Below, piece by piece: positions 1-5,966 of a stretch of DNA of 9,211 nucleotides. The stretch comes from Anaerolineae bacterium (lineage in GTDB: Bacteria > Chloroflexota > Anaerolineae > JAFGEY01), in NCBI GenBank assembly GCA_016931365.1, contig JAFGEY010000501.1:1-9211 (forward strand), given 5' to 3'. Every line of letters starts with the position of its first letter. Positions within the stretch are counted from its first letter, which is position 1. A model generated the notes under the pieces. That model did not search any database. It was not told where the DNA came from and saw only the letters and a list, made by a program, of their open reading frames with translations. The position numbers and the translations under genes were made by a program.

Positions 1-827
1 ACGTGATAGCCGGCCGTCAGTTCGGCGATCAGTTGTAAATCGCGGGGCGAATAGTGCACCTGGGGCAACATCTGCCGCGCGGCGGCGATCTTGAGGGTCA
101 GGTCGTGTTCGTAAGGGAGCCACTCGGTGTAAAAACCATCGGGGTCTTCTTCAAACTGGATGCGCCGCTCCAGCACATCGACGCGATCGTGCGGGTCGCG
201 CAGACCTTCGATCTCGACGCACAGCGCGAACCGGTCGAGCAGTTGCGGGCGCAGTTCGCCCTCTTCGGGATTCATCGTGCCGACCAGGATAAACTGCGCC
301 GGATGCTGGAACGAGATGCCCTCCCGTTCGACCACGTTGACGCCCATCGCTGCCGCGTCGAGCAGCAGATCGACTACGTGATCGTCGAGCAGGTTGACTT
401 CGTCCACGTAGAGCAATCCGCGGTTGGCCTGCGCCAGCAGCCCCGGTTCAAAGTGTTTTTGCCCGGTCTGGATCGCTTTTTCGATGTCCAGCGTGCCCAC
501 CACGCGGTCTTCGGTGGCGCTGACCGGCAGATCGACAAAACGGGTGCGGCGGTTGCCAACCGGCAGGGTTTCCTGTTCTTCCAGGCGTCGGCGGCAGTTG
601 TCGCACAATAGTTCGGGCAGGTCGGGCGCGCAGTTGAACGCGCAATCCTCGACGACATCGATATCGGGCAGCAGGGCCGCCAGCGCGCGCGCCGCCGTCG
701 ATTTAGCCGTGCCGCGCTCGCCGCGAATGAGCACGCCGCCGATCTTGGGGTTGATCGCATTGAGGATCAATGCCCGCTTCATTCTTTCCTGTTCGACAAT
801 GGCTGTGAAGGGGAAAAGTTGCCGCAT
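1..827 (-). CDS. Magnesium/cobalt-chelatase-type AAA+ ATPase (ChlI/BchI-like), C-terminus cut by window edge
   Basis: The first 275 codons, read leftward from ATG at 827-825, are visible; the gene continues past position 1. Seen: Walker A GERGTAKST (residues 36-44), Walker B LLYVDE (138-143), and the sensor block GTMNPEEGELRPQLLDRF (183-200), the signature of the I subunit of Mg-chelatase and related cobaltochelatases. A cysteine cluster, C62, C66, C75 and C78, in the stretch ending PELLCDNC is typical of the chelatase-like branch and could bind a metal. In the family, this ATPase drives metal insertion into a tetrapyrrole together with a VWA-domain D subunit and a large catalytic subunit. 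Neither partner is in view, so chlorophyll, cobalamin or a non-tetrapyrrole MoxR-like role cannot be separated. The start is supported by GGAGGG at 838-833, 5 nt upstream. It is divergent from the phosphatase operon. Family call is secure; substrate unknown. Confidence 0.9.
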   Translation of the reverse strand, partial: MRQLFPFTAIVEQERMKRALILNAINPKIGGVLIRGERGTAKSTAARALAALLPDIDVVEDCAFNCAPDLPELLCDNCRRRLEEQETLPVGNRRTRFVDLPVSATEDRVVGTLDIEKAIQTGQKHFEPGLLAQANRGLLYVDEVNLLDDHVVDLLLDAAAMGVNVVEREGISFQHPAQFILVGTMNPEEGELRPQLLDRFALCVEIEGLRDPHDRVDVLERRIQFEEDPDGFYTEWLPYEHDLTLKIAAARQMLPQVHYSPRDLQLIAELTAGYH

Positions 828-855
828 AAAGGCCCTCCGTTGATGATGAGCGTCT

Positions 856-884
856 ATTATACTCGCCTGTGAGAGAAAACGCAA
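856..884 (-). promoter_or_regulatory. Sigma70-type promoter for the chelatase ATPase gene
   Basis: Read on the minus strand, TATAAT lies at 861-856 and TTGCGT at 884-879, with a 17-nt spacer. The -10 is a perfect consensus and the -35 keeps the TTG. Transcription would start near 849, giving a leader of about 22 nt that contains the GGAGGG ribosome site and leads to the ATG at 827. This is a consensus match by eye, not a measured start. Confidence 0.6.
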
Positions 885-916
885 AGGCTTTTCAATCTAA
901 CATAATCCAGGTCAGG

Positions 917-945
917 TTGCATTTGCCCTCTTTTCGTGATATACT
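917..945 (+). promoter_or_regulatory. Extended -10 sigma70-type promoter for the five-gene plus-strand operon
   Basis: TTGCAT at 917-922 and TATACT at 940-945 are separated by 17 nt, and a TG one base before the -10 (937-938) makes an extended -10 element. The predicted transcription start is near 952, leaving a leader of roughly 77 nt before the phosphatase ATG at 1029. No other promoter of similar quality was noticed at the short gene junctions downstream, so this may serve the whole operon. Confidence 0.65.
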
Positions 946-955
946 GACTCCAAGC

Positions 956-987
956 TGCAGGGAAATGCTGGTTTTCACTGTCCTGCA
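956..987 (+). repeat. Short inverted repeat in the operon leader
   Basis: TGCAGG at 956-961 pairs with CCTGCA at 982-987, and G962/T981 could add a wobble pair. The loop is about 18 nt. It starts a few bases after the predicted transcription start, so it could be an operator for a dimeric repressor or a weak leader hairpin. A six-base match at this distance can arise by chance. No U-tract follows, so it is not a terminator. Confidence 0.3.
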
Positions 988-1017
988 ACGGGGTTATGTA
1001 AGACACGTACGGTGGAG

Positions 1018-1023
1018 AAGGAG
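1018..1023 (+). promoter_or_regulatory. Ribosome binding site deciding the PP2C start
   Basis: AAGGAG at 1018-1023 is 5 nt before ATG 1029. An in-frame GTG at 1023 overlaps the last base of this site and would have to use the weaker GGAG at 1014-1017. The ATG is therefore preferred; the two choices differ by only two residues. Confidence 0.65.
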
Positions 1024-1028
1024 TGGCG

Positions 1029-1982
1029 ATGGCGCGAATATGCTCCAAGTGCGGAACCGAAAACCCGGATGACGTGCAATTTTGCACGCAGTGTCGTGCC
1101 TCCTTGACCGATCTGGCCGCTGATGTCGATTCGTCCGAACTCCTTTCGATGCTTGGCGATGCCCATGGTGTCAATTACCCGTTGTGTGTCGATCTGATCT
1201 CGGGGCGAATGACGCAGTCTGGGCGCGTGCGTGAGATCAACGAGGACAGCGTTCTGGTCATCGAGTGCAACCGGATCAATAACTCGGTCGGGCTGCCCAT
1301 CGGCGTGTATGCCGTGGCTGACGGGATGGGCGGCCAGGCGGCCGGCGAGGTGGCCAGCAAGGCCGCCATCGACACGATTGCCGTCCGCGCGCAGCAAGAA
1401 GCCGTTTTCCCTTACCTCAACTCAGGCACGGTCCCCTTTACCGATCCTACAGTCTGGATGGTTGAAACGACCAACGCTGCCAACCGCGCCATTTACCGGC
1501 TCCGGCAAGAGATGCAGAACGATATGGGTACCACGCTGGTTTGGGCGCTGGTGCTCGAAGATGTGGCCTACATCGCCAACGTGGGCGACAGCCGTGCTTA
1601 CCTGTGCCGCGCAGATGGCTTTCGGCAGGTCACCAGCGATCACTCGCTCGTCGGCGAGTTGATGGCCGGAGGGCAGATCACCTCGGCGCAGGCGCGCACG
1701 CATCAGCACCGCAATGTCGTCACCCGTGTGATGGGCCACGCGCCGCAGGTCGAGGTTGATGTTTTCGTCGAGCCGATGGAGTTTGGCCAGCGCCTTTTGC
1801 TCTGTTCTGACGGCGTAACCGGTATGCTGGTCGACGATGCACTATGGCGGGGTGCGATGTCTTCGGATAATCTTTCGATGGCATGCGCCAACCTGGCTGC
1901 GGCGGCCAACGAAGCCGGAGGCCGGGACAACATCACAGTGATCCTGGTCGAGTTGATGGCGATGCAGGGGAGTGGGTGCTGA
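1029..1982 (+). CDS. PP2C-family Ser/Thr protein phosphatase with N-terminal zinc ribbon
   Basis: This 317-residue cytosolic protein should remove phosphate from Ser/Thr residues with two metal ions (PPM/PP2C family, Stp/PrpC-like). The N-terminus is a zinc ribbon, C5-x2-C8 and C19-x2-C22. A linker of about 35 residues leads to the catalytic domain. Seen motifs: RVREINEDS (67-74), VADGMGG (96-102, metal ligands D98 and G99), MGTTL (166-170), NVGDSRAYL (184-192), TSDHSLV (202-208), RNVVTRVMG (228-236), CSDG with D261, and GGRDNITV with D300. All expected acidic metal ligands are present, so it is probably active. No transmembrane segment is seen. It is the first gene of the operon; its stop lies 16 bp before the ATPase start. 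No Ser/Thr kinase is in the window, so its partner kinase must be elsewhere. The zinc ribbon may bind a protein partner or localise the enzyme (inference). Confidence 0.95.
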   Translation: MARICSKCGTENPDDVQFCTQCRASLTDLAADVDSSELLSMLGDAHGVNYPLCVDLISGRMTQSGRVREINEDSVLVIECNRINNSVGLPIGVYAVADGMGGQAAGEVASKAAIDTIAVRAQQEAVFPYLNSGTVPFTDPTVWMVETTNAANRAIYRLRQEMQNDMGTTLVWALVLEDVAYIANVGDSRAYLCRADGFRQVTSDHSLVGELMAGGQITSAQARTHQHRNVVTRVMGHAPQVEVDVFVEPMEFGQRLLLCSDGVTGMLVDDALWRGAMSSDNLSMACANLAAAANEAGGRDNITVILVELMAMQGSGC

Positions 1983-1998
1983 AAAGCGGAGGTCGACA

Positions 1999-4632
1999 AT
2001 GCAGTTTTCCGAGCAAAAAAACCGCTTTTATCTGGGCCGTGTCGTTCAAGACGACGGCGGCCTTTCTGCCCAAGAGCCCTTTGTTTACGATGCACGCCAC
2101 CTGACTACACATGCTGTTTGCGTGGGGATGACCGGCAGCGGCAAGACCGGCCTCGGCATTGCCCTGCTCGAAGAGGTTGCGCTCAGTGGCATTCCCACCT
2201 TGGTCATTGATCCCAAGGGAGATATGACCAACCTGCTGCTTACCTTCCCCGATCTGTCACCTACCGACTTGCGCCCGTGGGTCGATGTGGACGGCGCGCG
2301 ACGGCGCAACCTGCCCCTGGATGAGTATGCCGGACAGGTGGCGCAGGCCTGGCGCGACGGCCTGGCCGAGTGGGGCATCGACGGGGCGCGCATTGCCAGG
2401 TTCAAGTCGGCGGCGCGCTGTGTGGTGTACACGCCGGGCAGCGATGCCGGGCAGCCGGTCAGTATCCTCCACTCGCTGCAAGCGCCCGCGCTGGATTGGC
2501 AAGGCAACGCCGAGACGCTGCGCGAAACGATTTCAGGCCTGGTGTCGGCGCTGCTGGCCCTGCTCAACATCGAGAGCGATCCGCTCACCGGGCGCGAGCA
2601 CAGCTTGCTGGCGACGATCATCGAACACGCCTGGCGCGCCGGGCAGGATATGGACCTCGCCAGGCTGCTCACTCTGGTGCACAAGCCTCCTTTCGATCAA
2701 CTTGGCGTGCTGCCCCTGGAAGTCTTTTACCCCGAAAAGGATCGCATCAAGCTCACCCTGGCCCTCAACGGGCTGCTCGCCGCGCCCCAATTTTCTGTCT
2801 GGCTGCAAGGCGCGCCGCTGCGCATCGAGACGTTTCTCCACGCGCCCGACGGCCGTCCGCAAGTGTCGATCTTTACGCTGGCCCACCTCTCTGACGTTGA
2901 GCGCCTCTTTTTTGTGACCCTGCTTTTGCAGCAGGTGCGCGCCTGGCTGCGCGTGCAGCAGGGGACAGTCGATCTGCGCGCGGTGCTCTATTTTGACGAA
3001 CTGTATGGCTTTATGCCTCCGCATCCGGCCAATCCACCGACCAAGATGCCCCTGCTGTCGCTGCTCAAACAGGCGCGATCGCAGGGCCTGGGGCTGGTGC
3101 TGGCCACTCAGAACCCGGTCGATCTCGATTACAAGGCGCTCTCCAATGCCGGGACGTGGTTTGTGGGCACCCTGCAAACGGCCAACGATCGCCAACGCGT
3201 CCTGGAGGGATTGATCGGCGCATCGTTGGCCACCGATGCGGCTCTTGCGTCGGATGTGGTGCTGGATCGCGCTGCGCTCGACCGGTTGCTGGCCCGGCTC
3301 AAGCCGCGTACTTTTTTGGTGAACAATGTTCATCAGCGCGCCCCGCGTCTGCTTTACACCCGCCACACGATGAGCTATCTGCGCGGCCCGTTGAGCCGAG
3401 AACAGATTCGAGCGCTCGGGCAACAAACGCCCGCTAAAGAGGTCGTATCCGAGACACAAGACGCGCCGGCGGTGACTGCCGCTGCAAATGCCCCGCTGGT
3501 GGTAAAATCTCGGGGCGTTCCGCCTGGGCCTCGGCCGGTTGAGGATGAGCCGGAGGTGGTCAAGGAGCCGGAACGCGCCTTGCCCTGGGTTGGGTTTGCA
3601 CCAGCGCCGCCGGTGCTGCCGACAGGGATCAACCAGTATTTTGTGCCCGCACCGGTGTCGTTGGAATGGGCCATTCACAGCGCCGAGCAGGAAGACCAGA
3701 CGATCATTTACACCGCCCGGCAGTTGGTTTACCGGCCAGCGTTGCTGGCCCGGGCGGCAGCGCGCATCGACGACGAGCGCGCCAACATCCACGAGCAGGT
3801 CAAGGTTGGGCGCGTGCTGCCTGTGCCCGACGATGGCGCCTTGTCCGCCTGGGACGCCGATCCGTTAGCCGTCGATCAGCGTGCGCTCGACCGTCGCCCG
3901 CTCTCCGGGGCGTGTTTTGCGCCGCTTCCGGCCCAGCTTGCCAGTGAGCGTCGCATCAACGCGCTGGAGCGCGATTTCATCGACTATGTGTACCGGGATA
4001 CGTCGATCTCGTTGCTGTCCTACGCGCGCTTTAAATTGACTGCCGCGCCCGATGAAGCGCAGAGCCGGTTCAAGCGGCGCTGTTACCAGGCCATTTCTGA
4101 AAAACGCGACGCCGAACTTGCCCGCGTGGATTCAAGTTACAAGTCCAGGATCGAGCAACTTGAGGCGCGCATCCGGCGCGAAGAACGCGAGTTGGAGCAG
4201 GATGAGGTCGAGCTTGAGGCGCGCAAGCGCGAAGAATTGCTCTCGGCGGGCGAGTCGGTGTTCAACCTGCTGGCGCGCCGACGGCAGAGCCGGATGCTGT
4301 CCACCGCCAGCCGCAGACGCCGCCTGACCCAGCAGTCCAAGGCCGAGGTCGACGAATCGCTCGAGACAATCGATGACTTGCAGAGCCAGATCGAGGCGCT
4401 GGAAAAGGCGATAGCCGATGAAAAGGCCGAGGTCGAGGCGCGCTGGCAAGAGATCGCCGAGCGCCTGGAGCAGGACGTGCAGACCGTGCAGGTGCGACCG
4501 CGCAAAACGGATATTTTTGTCGAGGCGTTTGGCATCGTCTGGCTGCCTTATTGGGAGATCGTTTACGAGGATGATTCGGGCTATCCGCCGGTCGAGCGCC
4601 AGATGTCGCTGTGCGCGTTCGAGTTGTCATGA
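1999..4632 (+). CDS. HerA/DUF87-type P-loop ATPase with proline-rich linker and C-terminal coiled coil
   Basis: An 877-residue ATPase. Start ATG 1999 has GGAGG at 1988-1992, 6 nt upstream; an in-frame GTG at 1972 lies inside the phosphatase gene and is less likely. Seen: Walker A GMTGSGKT (43-50); VIDPKGDM with D71, typical of HerA/VirB4-like ATPases; Walker B LYFDE (330-334) followed by LYGFMPP; sensor-like LATQNPVDLDY (368-378). Residues about 475-545 are a proline- and charge-rich linker. A second globular region follows (545-690), then a strongly charged coiled coil (about 700-830) interrupted by an Arg-rich stretch around GESVFNLLARRRQS, and a short end segment containing WLPYWEIVYED. 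HerA-superfamily proteins are hexameric motors that pump DNA or remodel protein-DNA complexes; the substrate here is unknown. No transmembrane helix or signal peptide was seen. Its stop overlaps an ATGA at 4629, with the preferred next start 8 bp beyond. Confidence 0.88.
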   Translation: MQFSEQKNRFYLGRVVQDDGGLSAQEPFVYDARHLTTHAVCVGMTGSGKTGLGIALLEEVALSGIPTLVIDPKGDMTNLLLTFPDLSPTDLRPWVDVDGARRRNLPLDEYAGQVAQAWRDGLAEWGIDGARIARFKSAARCVVYTPGSDAGQPVSILHSLQAPALDWQGNAETLRETISGLVSALLALLNIESDPLTGREHSLLATIIEHAWRAGQDMDLARLLTLVHKPPFDQLGVLPLEVFYPEKDRIKLTLALNGLLAAPQFSVWLQGAPLRIETFLHAPDGRPQVSIFTLAHLSDVERLFFVTLLLQQVRAWLRVQQGTVDLRAVLYFDELYGFMPPHPANPPTKMPLLSLLKQARSQGLGLVLATQNPVDLDYKALSNAGTWFVGTLQTANDRQRVLEGLIGASLATDAALASDVVLDRAALDRLLARLKPRTFLVNNVHQRAPRLLYTRHTMSYLRGPLSREQIRALGQQTPAKEVVSETQDAPAVTAAANAPLVVKSRGVPPGPRPVEDEPEVVKEPERALPWVGFAPAPPVLPTGINQYFVPAPVSLEWAIHSAEQEDQTIIYTARQLVYRPALLARAAARIDDERANIHEQVKVGRVLPVPDDGALSAWDADPLAVDQRALDRRPLSGACFAPLPAQLASERRINALERDFIDYVYRDTSISLLSYARFKLTAAPDEAQSRFKRRCYQAISEKRDAELARVDSSYKSRIEQLEARIRREERELEQDEVELEARKREELLSAGESVFNLLARRRQSRMLSTASRRRRLTQQSKAEVDESLETIDDLQSQIEALEKAIADEKAEVEARWQEIAERLEQDVQTVQVRPRKTDIFVEAFGIVWLPYWEIVYEDDSGYPPVERQMSLCAFELS

Positions 4633-4640
4633 GGGAGCAA

Positions 4641-5531
4641 ATGAAGCATCGATTGGCTGCCGGTATCTTGATTTTGAGCGTGTTATTGCTGGCCTGTACG
4701 TGGACGATTGAGACACGAGAGCCGACCGTGCCGCCCGTTTCGGGGCAGTCGATGCGGGTGGTGATGTTTGACATCGGCCAGGGTGACTCGATTTTGGTCG
4801 TCTCGCCCAATCGCCAGACGATGCTGATCGATGGGGGCAACTCGGCCAAAGACGGGCGCGAGGTCATTTTGCCCTATCTGAAAGCGAACGGCTTTGACCG
4901 GCTGAACGTGATGGTGTTGACTCATCCCGATGCCGATCACGTTGGCGGGCTGCCGGAAGTCTTGCGCGGCATTCCTGTCGATCGCGTCGTTTCGACGGGC
5001 CAGGTTCATACCACGCAGATTTACGCCGAATTTCTTCAAGAACTTGGAACTGCGCGCGACGAGCGCGGCACCCAGGTGATCCGCGGCGTGGCCGGGGTCG
5101 AGATTCCCTTCGACGCAGCGGTCAAGGTGGAGGTGCTGGGGCCGGATCGGGCGGCTATCGATGGCAGCGATCTCAACAATGCCTCGGTAGTCCTCCGCCT
5201 GACCTACGGCGAGGTCAGCGTGCTGTTCACCGGCGACGCCGAGCAAGCCGAAGAAGCATGGATGATAGCAGGCAAAAAAGACCCGAGCGCGCAGATTCTC
5301 AAGGTGTCGCACCACGGCAGCCAGACCGGCAGCAGCGACGCCTTTCTCAAGGCAGTAGGGGCGCAGGTCGGGCTGATCTCGTGCGGCGCTAACAACAATT
5401 ACGGGCATCCGCACGCCGAGGTGCTGGAGCGGCTGGCCCGGCACGGCGTGGAGGTGTATCGCACGGACAAGTTGGGCACGATTGAGGTAGAGATCGATGC
5501 TAGTGGATGGAAAATCATCAGCGAGCGCTGA
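4641..5531 (+). CDS. ComEC/Rec2-like metallo-beta-lactamase-fold hydrolase, secreted lipoprotein
   Basis: A 296-residue protein. Start ATG 4641 follows GAGG (4631-4634) by 6 nt and gives a clean lipoprotein signal: K2, H3, R4, a hydrophobic run, and lipobox LLAC with C19. An ATG at 4629, overlapping the upstream TGA, is a possible alternative. The rest is one metallo-beta-lactamase domain: IGQGDSI, LIDGGNS (D64), LTHPDADHVGG (H95, D97, D99, H100), FTGDAE (D199), VSHHGSQ (H224/H225), and the NNNYGHPHAEVLERL and TDKLGTIEVE blocks characteristic of the ComEC C-terminal domain. The HxDxDH form is the normal ComEC variant. The ComEC membrane channel domain is missing, so this is a free-standing, lipid-anchored, probably extracytoplasmic hydrolase. 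A nuclease or phosphodiesterase role is inferred from the family. It overlaps the DUF3006-like gene by 35 bp, a common genomic pairing. Confidence 0.9.
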   Translation: MKHRLAAGILILSVLLLACTWTIETREPTVPPVSGQSMRVVMFDIGQGDSILVVSPNRQTMLIDGGNSAKDGREVILPYLKANGFDRLNVMVLTHPDADHVGGLPEVLRGIPVDRVVSTGQVHTTQIYAEFLQELGTARDERGTQVIRGVAGVEIPFDAAVKVEVLGPDRAAIDGSDLNNASVVLRLTYGEVSVLFTGDAEQAEEAWMIAGKKDPSAQILKVSHHGSQTGSSDAFLKAVGAQVGLISCGANNNYGHPHAEVLERLARHGVEVYRTDKLGTIEVEIDASGWKIISER

Positions 5532-5943
5532 ACCTTTGCTGCGCGGCGCGATCGACAGCCTGGAAGGCGCTTGGGCTATCGTTGTCCTGGACGATGGGCA
5601 GCGCATCGACTGGCCGCGCGAGCGCCTGCCTGCCGGCGCCGGGCCGGGTGCTGTGGTTGTGTTGAATCTGGAGACGGGAGACCTGTCTGCCGCCGGAGTC
5701 GATGGGGTGTGGGAGGGCATCGTCGGGCTGAAAATCGAGCTTGAGGGTGTGCTCGACGTTCGGCTCGGCAATCAGTTCCTCACCTGGCCGGCCGTGCACG
5801 CCGTGGCCGAAGGACAGTCCCCGTCCGAAGAGCGGGCATTGTCCATGGGGCAAGCCGTGGCCGTGCGGATGCAGGTGGATGCGGATGATACCGGCCGGCG
5901 GCGCAAGCAGGTGCAGTCACTGGTCGATGACCTGTTTGGGTGA
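5497..5943 (+). CDS. DUF3006-like small protein, apparently internally duplicated
   Basis: A 148-residue cytosolic protein with no signal peptide or transmembrane segment. Start ATG 5497 has GAGG at 5484-5487, 9 nt upstream, inside the end of the hydrolase gene; a GTG at 5503 is less well placed. Residues 18-60 (AIDSLEGAWAIVVLDDGQ, then RIDWPRERLP and GAVVVLNLE) match the DUF3006 pattern of a short beta domain with a conserved EG and a Pro-containing turn. The tail 128-147, DADDTGRRRKQVQSLVDDLF, resembles the usual C-terminal helix of this family. Between them, residues 76-127 repeat the same layout in weaker form (LEG, GNQFLTWP, GQAVAVRM). DUF3006 proteins are about 70-90 residues long and have no established function; they often sit beside ComEC-like metallohydrolases, as here. 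The family call rests on pattern recognition and needs a profile search. Confidence 0.75.
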   Translation: MLVDGKSSASAEPLLRGAIDSLEGAWAIVVLDDGQRIDWPRERLPAGAGPGAVVVLNLETGDLSAAGVDGVWEGIVGLKIELEGVLDVRLGNQFLTWPAVHAVAEGQSPSEERALSMGQAVAVRMQVDADDTGRRRKQVQSLVDDLFG

Positions 5944-5953
5944 TTGAGAGGTC

Positions 5954-5960
5954 AAGGAGG
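5954..5960 (+). promoter_or_regulatory. Strong Shine-Dalgarno selecting a TTG start for the sensor kinase
   Basis: AAGGAGG at 5954-5960 is a near-complete anti-16S match, 6 nt before an in-frame TTG at 5967. The alternative GTG at 5940 overlaps the previous stop but has no ribosome site; starting there would add nine residues ahead of the receiver domain (MIERSRRLL). From the TTG the protein begins MAGELVLVVDD, the usual start of a receiver domain. Confidence 0.75.
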
Positions 5961-5966
5961 CTTCTT

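Noticed and set aside
54..611. Plus-strand open frame of 185 codons at the left edge
   Set aside because: It is antisense to the chelatase-type ATPase, whose Walker A, Walker B and sensor motifs are clear.
858..863. A second TATACT on the plus strand as a -10 for the phosphatase operon
   Set aside because: No reasonable -35 is found 16-18 nt upstream, and the region is better explained as the minus-strand promoter.
3075..3085. GCGATCGC octamer (another copy near 7763-7772), the cyanobacterial HIP1 motif
   Set aside because: Only two copies were seen in 9.2 kb, far below the density typical of HIP1-rich cyanobacteria, and the genes do not otherwise suggest that group.
2533..3792. Long open frame of 419 codons on the minus strand
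   Set aside because: It lies antisense inside the HerA-like ATPase, shows no recognisable motif and has His/Arg/Gln-rich shadow composition.
4683..5771. Open frame of 362 codons on the minus strand
   Set aside because: It is antisense to the ComEC-like and DUF3006-like genes, both supported by motifs and ribosome sites; this frame has none.
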